Shown here piece after piece: positions 8,147 through 17,172 of a stretch of 19,630 nucleotides of DNA. The translations under genes were made by a program, and so were the position numbers. This DNA is from Amoebophrya sp. AT5.2 (Eukaryota; Sar; Dinophyceae; Syndiniales; Amoebophryaceae). Position 1 is the first letter of the stretch. Each line of letters starts with the position of its first letter. The DNA lies in contig RXOD01004640.1 in NCBI GenBank assembly GCA_005223375.1, positions 1-19,630 of the forward strand, given 5' to 3'. The notes beneath the pieces were generated by a model. It searched no databases. It had not been told where the DNA came from and saw only the letters and a list, made by a program, of their open reading frames with translations.

Positions 8147-8265
8147 ACCCACGCATTTTCTCGCTCTACCCACGTATTTCTCATTCTACCCAGGTATTGC
8201 TCATTTTTCTGCACATTAATTTGTTGCTTCTTCGACCCACGTATTGCTCGACTTACCCACGTATA
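8147..8265. repeat. ACCCACGTATT module array upstream of Cys-rich copy B
   Basis: Five modules at about 8147, 8168, 8188, 8235 and 8255, with the same order and spacing as at 1358-1480. It lies about 208-326 bp upstream of the ATG at 7939. Confidence 0.78.
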
Positions 8266-8319
8266 TGTTCCCTCACACAAGCTTCGGACGCACCCGCACT
8301 GACTGACGACTGCGAATGA

Positions 8320-8610
8320 TCCACGACGAGAACAAGACCCTGGCCGCACGAAAATACGGCAAAGCGCGTGAAGAATATTCCCCAGTGCAAACACATACGG
8401 CTTTTCAGAACGCCAAGACGCCGACGCGGAGCAAATGTCCAAAATAAAAATCCTGCGATGGAAAACTCTACGACTCTGCTTATCAATCTGCGTTCTTATT
8501 CCACATTGTGTCGAGCTCTGTCACCGATAAGTCAAGTGCAGGTTGTTGCACCGCTTCGTCACAATTTTTCGCTTCCACCGCTGCAGCACCCTGAGGAACC
8601 ACCTGGTCCC
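8320..8610. repeat. dispersed flanking block X, copy B
   Basis: Matches 1535-1745 but retains ~80 bp missing there (about 8415-8497, with AAATGTCCAAAATAAAAATC). A related AAATGTCCAGAATGCGATTA occurs at 11952-11971, so this longer form is probably ancestral. No gene seen. Confidence 0.65.
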
Positions 8611-8775
8611 GTACTTTGTAGTTGTACCACCAGGTACTACCTCGTGACCGAGAGCCGGTTATCTATGCTCGGTGGGCGAGAAGAGGGCGGACGGAGTTCT
8701 TGAAGATGTCCTGCTCCTTCGGTTTGTGGCACGACTGGAAGATGCTGCTGCTGGAGGCTGCTCTCACGGCCGGGA

Positions 8776-8876
8776 GCCATCGAACGAAGGGAGGCTCGGC
8801 AGTCTAGTGGAGAGGCTGAAGGGACTGGCGGGGCTTGGAGGCTGTTGACGGTGCCCTTGCAGTTCCAGTTGCAGAC
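8776..8876. repeat. truncated flanking block Y, copy B
   Basis: Matches the first ~100 bp of block Y (1916 and 5613 copies) and then breaks at GTTGCAGACACG into sequence equivalent to 2735 onward. The break is best explained by a ~700 bp deletion in this unit. Confidence 0.65.
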
Positions 8877-8921
8877 ACGCGTCTTCGGAAGAACTGCGGA
8901 AACTACGAGAACGCGACCGGG

Positions 8922-11497
8922 TCATCTGTGACACTTATGGGCCGGGTCATACCCGCACTCCGCCAGGCCTTCTCCATGTTTGGGGACCCGCTCCCATTTC
9001 AGCGAGTGTTTGCCTGTGTCTTTGTCTTTGTACACTTTGCCAAAGACCATGCCTCCAAACCCTTTATCGAGTTCATCCGAGTCGTACCCTCCGCCCGCAC
9101 CACTGATGTAGGCCGGCACTCCATCTGTGTCGGCATAGTGGGTCTGTCCAATTTTCTTCATCTGGTTCGTTACAAAGGGCAGCCGATCGGTAGTGAGACC
9201 GAGCCATTTTCTAGCGAGATTGGATGGCTCATTTTTGTCAGATAAGGCAAAAGTAGACCCCCGAGGAATGACGGGGCGAAGCCAGCTGGCGGCTTCCTTT
9301 TTGCAGCTTCCTTTTTCAGAGCTTGTGAGAGGCTTCGGCAAGATCGACAAAGTCAGACCATAGACAGGGGCCATGACCTGCACACCTACTTTGGCCTCGC
9401 GGTCTTTCCCCCAAACGCGCATAGAAACTTGCTACCTAGGTGTCCTATTTCTGGGCCCATTTGTTCAAGTATTATGGGTCCAATAAAAAACATGATTCGT
9501 ATATCTAAAGGAGAGGAGGGTCGCAACCCTCCCCAGAAATGGGCGGAATGCCAGACCTCCAATAAGGTTCAGCGGTGCCTGTTTCCCTAATGTGTGTCTC
9601 TGCTATATACATCAAGCGGATTCCTCGCTAAGCTGGGGACGAGCCCTCTCTCGCTACCGATCGGCTTGCTCAATGTAAGTTCGGGTCGTCCGTGTTGTGC
9701 ACGTGTCCGGCCCAGTAATGTACCTTCTTGCCGGAGCCCGCGATTTTCTTCAGGGGGTCCTCAAAAAAATATGCCGTCAGTTTCTGGCAGTCTTTGGCGG
9801 TGCAGCCGTCTGTGATGCGTTGATAAAAGTGCAACAAGTGCTACAAGTATAAGAGTTATCTATAACCTTGCACGGGGTCCCGGTTCCAGTGCCTAACATC
9901 ACGTCCGTTTCCCTTTGGAAGCAACCGAATTCAAGTACTCGATGTGCATGTGCAGCCAGCTTTGCGGGTATTAGTTTAGATCGGATCTCGGCAGCGGGAG
10001 GATGTCCGCTACGAACGTGGCCAGCCGGCATCAATTTACCAGGTCGCAGAGGTCTAAATCGATTTGTGAAAATCATGGCCACCGATTTTTCTACCTCTGC
10101 AAGAAAAAGTATGATGATGAGAAAAAGACTACATAAGTATCGATAGATTCATAGGTACGCCCGTGCCAGTGCAGCGGGTAGTGGTTGAACACCAGCACAT
10201 TCTCCGCCAGCGATTTCTTCTTCGCCTCCTCGATCACCTTCAGGCTATCATCCAGCGACTTTTGGTGATTGAACAGGTTCTTCTTCGACGGATTCACCGC
10301 TTTAAACGGGTACCCTCCATCGTATTTGCACCCTTGCGCCTTGAACGATTGAAGACCCAACCCGAGGAGCGTGACCCCCAGCTCCTCTTCCCACGCGTGC
10401 ACGGCGTAGCTGGGCGCCGGCATTGCCCAGCACTCTAAGTTTTTTCGCCCAGCACTCGACTTCGCACAGTCCTTGGTCTCGCTTACCTCCCGCACGTCCC
10501 CGTTTATCTGGTAGCAATTCTCGCGCGTCGGGTACGGCCAGCAGGGCGAGTGAAAGGCTTCGCCAAAGTCGTGATTCCCCAGAATCGCGTACCAGGGCAC
10601 GCAGGTAAGCTCGTGGTACTTTTTGAGCCACACCTCCTCAAACTTTTTCCCCCCCTTGTCCTTCTCGATCTCCACGCCGCCGTAGAAGTTGTCGCCCAAA
10701 GATATCACGAACTTCAGCTCGTACTTTTTTTCCTGCAGCCACTTTTTCGCCCGCTCCGCCAGGGCCCCCTGGCACGCTGGTTTCCCGCACGACGCATTTG
10801 GTACCCAGCCCCAATCTCCGATTAGCAGGAAGACGCCAATAACACCGTCCTCCGTTGGCTTGCCGTCCTGCTTGACCAGGTCGTCGCACTGAATGCCGAG
10901 CGCCTTCCGCTCGGCCGTGGGTCGCCACGGCGGCGCGGTGTCGACCGGCGTATCGGGACTCGCAGGCGCCGCAGTGGCGTCCCCCGCCGCAGGACTTGCC
11001 GCCCCTGGGCTAGGAGCCGCGGGGTCGGTCGAGACCTGCGCCGCACCGCCTGCGGACTGCACCGCACCGAGGCTGGCCGGCTGCGAACCCGAACCCGAAC
11101 CCGCTTCCTGATTTGAACCCGGGCAGCAGTTGTGTTGCCCGAACTCCAGCAGAGTGGAGGACGCGGCGGCCTCTTCTTTCCTCTTTTTCAGAGGCTGTTC
11201 CGCTACTTCCGCGGGAGCGCCGTTCGGCGCACCATTATCCGATATAAGTTCAGCGTGCACCTCCGCTACTTCGGCTTCCTCCGCCGCCTTAGTGCCGTCC
11301 CCTTCCATCGCGTCCCATTCCTTAGTGCCGTCCCCCGGCTCCTCCTCCTCCTGCAGGGTGGTCAGGCCTCGCCCCCGCTGCAGTATCGGGAGCACGCGTC
11401 GCGGAGAAGAGGCCCTTTTTCGCTGCTGAAGCAGAAGCTGGCTGGAGACCGCGCGAATGAAAAAGACTGCGAAAAGCAACATCCGGTGATCGGTCAT
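8922..11497 (-). CDS. TRAP/ACP5-type purple acid phosphatase, copy B (3 exons)
   Basis: Paralogue of the 2785-5310 gene with the same structure: exon 1 11497-10133, GT-AG intron 10132-9841 (GTAGTC...TTGTAG), exon 2 9840-9679, introner-like intron 9678-9165, exon 3 9164-8922; about 589 residues, all junctions phase 0. Signal peptide MLLFAVFFIRAVSSQ, disordered acidic linker, then GDWGW, GDNFY, GNHD, NHYPLHWHG, WAGHVHN and the C-terminal ISGAGGG/GFGGMVFG, so all metal-ligand motifs of the family are present. Exon 2 begins HLLHFYQR and has two cysteines (DGCTAKDC) absent from copy A. The linker lacks the 27-bp duplication. Family knowledge suggests acid phosphatase activity in a secreted or lysosome-like setting; the physiological substrate is unknown. 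The start is the first ATG (MTDHRM); the second, at residue 6, aligns with copy A and may be the one used. Confidence 0.93.
9165..9678 (-). mobile_element. introner-like intron 2 of phosphatase copy B
   Basis: Same organisation as the copy A intron: GTTCG direct repeats at 9165-9169 and 9679-9683 enclose a 509-bp element whose ends are inverted repeats (9170-9197 and about 9650-9678; core AGCCGATCGGTAG). The inverted-repeat match is better here than in copy A. Excision joins AAC|CAG in frame (TDDPN|QMKKI). Splice ends are non-canonical in every alignment register. The internal hairpin GGAGGGT/ACCCTCC is conserved at 9515-9532. Confidence 0.78.
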
Positions 11498-11735
11498 GCA
11501 ATTGTAACAACATGCCCAAAACTGAGGATACTTGTGATGTACCGCAAATGCAGCAAAGGCTGGGGCATGCTACTAGTACTACATCAACTTCTACTATGCC
11601 ACTTCTATATTGACGTACTATATCGACCCTATTTATTCATGGCTCGAATTCAAAGCCGTGTTCTAAAATAAGTAGTTTCGAACCGGATCTACCGGTTGAC
11701 AGCCGCCCCATCCCCAAAAAGAATCTGTACCCGAA
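11498..11735. other. phosphatase B 5' flank
   Basis: Non-coding as far as I can see. It is similar to 5311-5504 in the other unit (shared AGTTTCGAACCGGATCTACC and CAGCCGCCCCATCCCCAA), so the duplication includes the proximal promoter/5' UTR. Confidence 0.5.
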
Positions 11736-11843
11736 TCCACGTATTGCTTCTGCTACGACCCACGTATTGTTGATTCTGCTACCCACGTACTGCGACGTAT
11801 TGTTGATTCTGCTACCCACGTAATCCTTCTTCTGCCCACGTAC
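11736..11843. repeat. ACCCACGTATT module array upstream of phosphatase copy B
   Basis: Six modules at about 11736, 11758, 11781, 11793, 11814 and 11834, some degenerate (GCGACGTATT, ACCCACGTAA). It lies about 240-345 bp upstream of the ATG at 11497. Confidence 0.78.
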
Positions 11844-11924
11844 TGTTCATTCTGACAAGCCCGAGCATACTGCTCATTCTCCGACTCCTCTTGCGAACAG
11901 AGACCACCAGAGCGAACGCATCCG

Positions 11925-12080
11925 CCCTTACAAAACGCCTGGACGTGACGTAAATGTCCAGAATGCGATTAGAAAATTTGCTTTGTGTCGAGCCTTCCCA
12001 GCGCCAAAAGTCGTAAATAAGTGGAGGTTGTTCTCGATCGATTCGTCGCAATTTTTCGCTTCCACCACTGCAGCACTTTT
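11925..12080. repeat. diverged flanking block X, copy D
   Basis: Related to block X at 8320-8610 through AAATGTCCAGAATGCGATTA, TTTGTGTCGAGC, GGAGGTTGTT and CAATTTTTCGCTTCCACCAC followed by TGCAGCA. It sits between the phosphatase B array and the ACP gene; block Y is absent here. Confidence 0.55.
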
Positions 12081-12230
12081 ATCGGATATGGTCATGAAGA
12101 TTTCCCCCCGATTTCTCGCCCCAGAAGCAACGATAGGCAGTGCTCATCCAAAAAACCATTCTTCGGCTCCCCTAAATCCATAGCCGCCGTGGCTGAAGAA
12201 AAAAGTGGATCGCATCAAGAAAATTCCAAT

Positions 12231-12797
12231 TCAAATGCCCTCCACGTTTTTCTTCAGCCACTCCATGCACTCTTGCACCCCCTTGATCTGGTCCGCCTCC
12301 TCGTCGGGAATCGTCACTTCGAACGCCTCCTCTACCTCGAGCAGCACCTCCACGCGGTCGAATTCGTCGAAGCCCAGTTCGTCCCAGGTGGTGGCCAAAC
12401 TGATCGGCGCCTCCAGCTTTTGCAGCTGCTGCTCCAACTTCCCCTTGTCGGCGGTCTGCTCCTGCATTTCCTTCTTCACGTCGTCAGCCCGGTCCTGTAG
12501 ATGCTTCTTCACGGCGTCCAGCAGCTTGTCGGTGGGCAGCGAAGGCGATGCGGCTTGTTCCGAAGAAAAATTTCTGCTCGGCTGCTGTGTGAGATGTTGA
12601 TGAAAACTGCTGATGGCAGTGGCACCCGTAGGAAGATCTCCCCGCAATGTTGTAGAGGTGGTGGAGGTGGAGGCCGCCGCTATTGCCAAAGAGGGAGCTT
12701 TCCTCGCAAGGCTGGCCCCGGCTCTGCGGAAGGAAGGTTGGCCGCCGCGAGTCGCCAGCCCGCTCAGACCGGAACGGAACCGAAGGAGGGAAGCCAT
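12231..12797 (-). CDS. mitochondrial acyl carrier protein lacking the phosphopantetheine serine
   Basis: Single-exon, 188 residues. Residues ~1-75 are rich in Arg, Ser, Ala and Thr and poor in acids, typical of a mitochondrial transit peptide. The ACP domain follows: helix I (LLDAVKKHLQ), an extra ~25-residue charged stretch (DRADDVKKEMQEQ...), then DELGFDEFDRVEVLLEVEEA and IPDEEADQIKGVQECMEWL. Helix II, the acidic IPDEEAD loop and helix IV are well preserved, so the fold should be intact. The DSL motif that carries 4'-phosphopantetheine is DEF: the Ser codon is GAA (12363-12365, residue 145). It therefore should not hold an acyl chain by the usual chemistry. Known partners of mitochondrial ACP are LYR proteins such as ISD11 (Fe-S cluster assembly) and complex I subunits; a structural role of that kind is the likely function. 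Family identity is secure; loss of acylation is inference from the missing serine. Confidence 0.92.
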   Translation of the reverse strand: MASLLRFRSGLSGLATRGGQPSFRRAGASLARKAPSLAIAAASTSTTSTTLRGDLPTGATAISSFHQHLTQQPSRNFSSEQAASPSLPTDKLLDAVKKHLQDRADDVKKEMQEQTADKGKLEQQLQKLEAPISLATTWDELGFDEFDRVEVLLEVEEAFEVTIPDEEADQIKGVQECMEWLKKNVEGI

Positions 12798-13278
12798 TTT
12801 TTGCGCGGAATCTCAAGACTGCAAAACTACAAGACGAGCTTTGAAACAACCCTGCAGCAGGCAATCGCGGGTCCGAATAAACTTATAGTAAGTACCTGGC
12901 GGTGGCGTGTGGACTTCTAGGTGGAAACGCGTGGAAGATGTCTAATGAGAGCACGTCAGCAATCACGACGTCTGCAGCTTTCTTTTTTTTCGACCTTTTC
13001 GTTATCCTGGAGGAATGAAGTTCGCTTTCAATTGTGGAACAAGACGGATTGAATCTTTTCGAGAACAACGGTCGGTCACGGCGCCATAGTGCGCTTGCAA
13101 AGATTGCGGCCGCTGCAGAAGTTCTGCTTCTGAACACCATCAACATCCGCGCATTATACCGCACTTCCGATTTTTCTCGCGCCCATCGCTCGATCTTCAC
13201 AATCTTCTTCTTATCTTCAAGCATGATATGGTCGATTTTGTCTCCCTTTCCCACAAAAATGCTGTCATATATACTAAG
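12798..13278. other. spacer between NOB1 and ACP
   Basis: Nothing supportable beyond 3' flank of NOB1 and 5' flank of ACP. A minus-strand frame (13254-12883) is open, but its Lys/Arg-rich product has no recognisable motif. The ACCCACGTATT array is absent here. Confidence 0.5.
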
Positions 13279-15771
13279 TCACTTGTACTTGGGTTTTTTG
13301 AAGTTGTTTGCGTTCGGGTTCCTTCGCGCCCCGTAGCCGTAGCCGTGCTTGAATTGCCCGGGGCCCCTGTTCACCGCGTTCCCCGCGCCGGTTATATGCC
13401 GCGCGCACCAGCCGTCCACGATGTCGTCGTTTTTTTCCCGGATCTGCCTCTGCTTCTCCTGTAACCGTTGCTCGTAGCGGATCTGGCGGTCACGGCCCCC
13501 CATCGTCTGCTCGTCCTCCCGAAGCAGCAGGTCTTGATCTGAGAGATGGGGTTAATATTATGGGGTCATTATTATGTGGCCCGGAAAAGTTCTGGCGCTA
13601 TTGGAATGAGGGATGAAAAGTTCATCCTGCTGTTGTTTCCATATGGAAATTTTTTCCCCCCATAGGATGGCGTCAGGCGGGAATAAACATGGCATCAACA
13701 TCAGTAAAAATATGGAATAATCATGGAAGCGTTAGTAAAAAGTACTTCGTCCCCCTCGCCTCTTCGGGATGCTGTAGACGGTGCCGCGGAGGTTCGGCTT
13801 CCGCCTGCGGTTGTCGTGCATAACCACGCGGCCCTGAGCGTCGAGGGTGTAAGGACATCGGTCCAGCGTCGGGTTGCCGCACTTGGGACAGTACAGCTTC
13901 GTCGTATCCCGCGTCGTCGCGAAGCACGCCCGGCAAATCTTACCTGCGAGGTGATGGTGGCAGAAACCATAATCGTATTAACGAAGTCGCCCCATGAAAA
14001 AAGTACTTACACAATTCGGAACTTTTAACACCGCGATAATTCTCGAAAATTTTCATCGAATTCATAACCATAGCTCTGATCGGCTAAAAGCATCGGTACC
14101 CCAGAGTTTGACGCTGCGGATTCGGTATCCGTCCATGGACACCACCTGCAGGCCCATTTGGATGGCCACGTTTTGCACCGAGTAGTCCGTGGACAGTACC
14201 GCGATCGGACTTTCTTCTTTTTCATCGCCTTCCTCCGTATTAGTATCGATTGTATTGTTCAGGCGGTTGATGTTCTCCGACGTCACCCACCCGCTCTCCC
14301 AGTCCTCAGACGAGTCCGAGTCCTCGCCGTCCACATCCACTACAAAGTCCTGGATCCCAGCAACCGCGGAACTCAGGATGCGGGACTTGGTGTTGGATGT
14401 GCTTTCGCCTTCGTCGTCGCCTTCGTCGTCGCACCTCGTCGTTGCGGCCGACGCTCCTCGTTTGTCCTCGGTATCGGGCGTCCTCGGCCCGAACACGAGT
14501 TCTCGCGACGAGGTCGCCTGCTCCTGCTCCGCGCTACTCCTGTTTTCACCGCTACCTGCTGTCAAACCGCTCGTCCAGGGAACTTCTTCTCTCCGCGTCT
14601 TCAGCGGCGTGCCCACAAAGCCAGGAGTGAGCTCCGGCAACGGCTCCACTTCGGGCGTCACGAAGACCTTCACTTTGGTCGACACAACGGCAACGTTCCT
14701 CGCGGCCGCCGCGCGCTCGGCCCAGGACATGACGGCTTTCGGCTTTTCGGGCTGCTCCGCTGACTGTTGATCTTGTGTAGAAGTGACATTGCACTTCTCT
14801 GCCAGCGACTCCGCCAGTTTGTGGTCCGCGACCGCCGCGTCGACCGCTGCTTTCGGCTCTCGCAAACCACTGCTCGCACTGCTTTCCTCGTCACCATCCC
14901 GCGACGGCGGTTGCTGTTCGGCTTCGGGGAAGGTATCACATTTTCGCGGATCATTTTCACCCACTTCGTTATCGCTGTCGCAGTCGTCTTCGAGCTCCTC
15001 TAGAAGATCCTCCTCGTGCAACTCATTGCCTTCTTCCAACTCATTGCCTTCTTGTTCCCCCAGCAGTGTGAATGTGTCCAAGTTGCTCATTTCGGACCTT
15101 GCCGGTCGCCGAAAGTGCGACTCCGCCGGCGCCCAGGAGAAGGGCACGTGCCGCTGCGAAACTTCCGCCATCTCGGGTTTTTCGCGCAGCTTGACTTGAC
15201 TGCCCGACTCGCGGTGAAGTCGGACGGCCAATGCCAGTAGACCGATATCGTTCGCAGACAAAAACCCATTGTCGCCCGTCTCCTTCGCAAACTTCTTCAC
15301 CTGAGAAACGAGTGGGAGTGCCAGAAGCGATTAGTACCAGAAGCGATTTTGTTCGCAGGATGGGATTCATTGGGGGAGTGGGAGCCGAGCGAGATCTTTG
15401 ACAAACGCAGGTAAGTTGCGTGATGATTTGTCTGCGTCAAGTCTATTTGAAAAACGGTCCTGTGCTAGGGGTGCAGCCGGAGACCAGCTAATTATCGCTG
15501 AACTAATTTTTTTATAGAATTTGTAATAGATGACCAAACCCAAAGCCATAGATAGAATAAGTACCGCTTGCAAGTCCTCCTTAAATGGTTGTTTCTGTTG
15601 CAAATCGAAGGGCAGAGTCTGGAGGTGCCTCCGGGCCTGCGTGTCCTTAACTTCTGCGTGGACCTCTTCGGTGGTGAAAAACGCATTCCCGACGTTCTCG
15701 ATGCGCTGCAACTTAATCGCCGCGCCCGCGTCGACTACAACGGTTTTCTTCCCGTCGGCGGGAGTCGCCAT
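13279..15771 (-). CDS. NOB1: NOB1, 20S pre-rRNA D-site endonuclease (5 exons)
   Basis: PIN-domain endonuclease that makes the final 3' cleavage of 18S rRNA in cytoplasmic pre-40S particles. Exons: 15771-15572, 15412-15391 (22 nt), 15300-14100, 13943-13746, 13538-13279; together 1,881 nt, in frame, 626 residues. The N-terminal PIN half has VVVDAGAAI (catalytic Asp14), TTEEVHAEV (acidic residue near 36) and, in exon 3, FAKETGDNGFLSANDIGLLA with the further acidic ligands. A long acidic/Ser-rich insert (about residues 110-400) precedes SGWVTSENIN and IAVLSTDYSVQNVAIQMGL. Exon 4 holds the zinc ribbon (CRAC...CPKCGNPTL) and NLRGTVYSIPKRRGG; exon 5 ends with the conserved GARRNPNA tail. The product is longer than human NOB1 (412) because of the insert. 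Introns 3 and 4 are GT-AG, intron 2 is GC-AG, intron 1 is non-canonical. Confidence 0.95.
15413..15571 (-). other. non-canonical, stop-free intron 1 of NOB1
   Basis: 159 nt between exon 1 (...GAG GAC TT) and the microexon (A CCT GCG...), flanked by ACTT direct repeats. Removing it turns the protein into QPFKEDLPAFVKDL, which matches the length and pattern of other NOB1 PIN domains. None of the alternative cut points gives GT-AG or GC-AG ends. The length is a multiple of three and has no stop codon; if retained it would add 53 residues including a hydrophobic run (AVLILSMALGLVIYYKFY), unlikely inside a PIN fold. Confidence 0.65.
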
Positions 15772-15869
15772 GGTGCTTCCTTCGATGACTAAGACTATAG
15801 TATGTGTAGCTTCGCTATCGCTTTATTGATGCTCGCGATTTAGTGAAGCCTCGTAGATCGCAGCTGACG

Positions 15870-16166
15870 ATGGATTCACAAGCGACGTTGATACAGGAGG
15901 GCGCCGGACCGATTCACGCGCGGCTTAGCTGCACCTTTACCCTGGTGGAAGATCCTCGTGATAAAATGACCGGCTACACGGCAGAGGATCGGTTGATAGC
16001 CAGCGAACTTTATGATCCATTTTTCGCGGATTTATCTTCCAGATCCAGTTACTGTCATGGCACGACAGCCATCCTCATCGGACACGACCATTTTCACGGC
16101 ACGCCGATCAGAGCATGCGAGAGTGAGTCTCAGGCGAAAGATAGGATCTCCTTTTTTTCCAGATGA
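15870..16166 (+). CDS. unrecognised short frame divergent from NOB1
   Basis: I do not recognise it. The frame from the ATG at 15870 gives MDSQATLIQEGAGPIHARLS, then CTFTLVEDPRDKMTGYTAED and YDPFFADLSSRSS, a composition that looks protein-like, up to TGA at 16164-16166. A GTGAGT donor-like site at about 16123 (after GCATGCGAGA) suggests it may be a first exon spliced to something I could not locate. It starts only ~100 bp from the NOB1 start, so the two would share a divergent promoter, contrary to the one-strand pattern of the other genes. It could also be non-coding 5' flank. Confidence 0.35.
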   Translation: MDSQATLIQEGAGPIHARLSCTFTLVEDPRDKMTGYTAEDRLIASELYDPFFADLSSRSSYCHGTTAILIGHDHFHGTPIRACESESQAKDRISFFSR

Positions 16167-17172
16167 CCTTGTGCTGGTGGTGCTCTTCATTTGATATTGC
16201 GAATCCATTGGAAAAACAAATTCAAAATGGCGGAAACGATTTCAGTTTTGCGCGTGCTACACCGCCGCCAATCGCAAGCAAATTCTACCACCATCTTCTC
16301 GTCCCCGAAGTCTAGCCAGTAAAACATCGCAGCGACTAGTAGCAGTCCTTGTGTACCTGCTCCGGTCTGTACTCCCGCACTTCGCCTGCGGTTTTGTAGT
16401 CTGTTCCGGTTTACGGGAAAGCGTCTGACAGCATCCAACAAATTTCCGTGGAAGAGTCTTCGCGTCACATGTTCATTTCGAACTCTAAGTCTAATTATAT
16501 ATTGGGGTGCAACTAGTATCAGGCGCTATTGGTTCGTTGTTTCAGTGCTGACACCGTTCTCTAGTGCGAGTGGTGCTCTAAAAAGTAAGAGAAAAAAATT
16601 GCTGCGACACACCACAGGTACATTTCCTCGCTCCACTTGTACGCGGCAGTTGCAATATTAATTGATCATCGCAAGGTCAAGGTGCCGGAAGATTTACTAC
16701 CACAACTAAGTCACCGGCCTACTGCCGCCTTGCAGGACGCGCGAGTGACTGGCTGCGAAACCACGAACGGAATGCTTCGAAAACGAACAAAAGTTATCTA
16801 AACAATCTGTCTGCCCCCACGAGCGCCGGTGGTCTGCTACCACGAGCGGCGAGCGCCGCATGGGCCTGAGCAATCACCAATTTTTTACACAACTACTTCC
16901 GCACACAAAAACACACGGGTTTCTGCTACACACCGAAGCATGGGCCGTGAATTTACAGCATGCCAATCTATGTAGGTACTTAGACTTACTACCGGAGAGT
17001 GTGCGACTTTTCCCCTTAAAAGAACCACTGAGCAACCACTGGAAAAATGTTTCGACCGCGTTACCCACATACCATTACCAAGGCTCTTTCATCTTAGTCT
17101 TGTCTTCGCGATATGCAGCATATGTTGATAATTACCAAGACTCGTTTGTTATTACACTAGTTATCGACTACT
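16167..17172. other. intergenic region with a relic fragment
   Basis: No gene I can support. The minus strand at 16250-16327 encodes MFYWLDFGDEKMVVEFACDW followed by RRC, similar to a relic at 2212-2287. The rest, especially 16860-17170, is AT-rich with open frames on both strands but no motif or codon pattern I trust. Confidence 0.5.

Noticed and set aside
8922..9422. A longer reading of phosphatase exon 3 of copy B extending into the intron
   Set aside because: The extension is closed in copy A at the same place and runs through the inverted repeat; family alignment supports starting at QMKK.
12883..13254. Open minus-strand frame between NOB1 and ACP
   Set aside because: It begins only 25 bp after the NOB1 stop, is Lys/Arg-rich with no motif, and overlaps likely 3' and 5' untranslated sequence.
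13944..14099. A search for inverted repeats in NOB1 intron 3
   Set aside because: No terminal inverted repeats were found; it has ordinary GT-AG ends and only a GGTA match at the borders, expected by chance.
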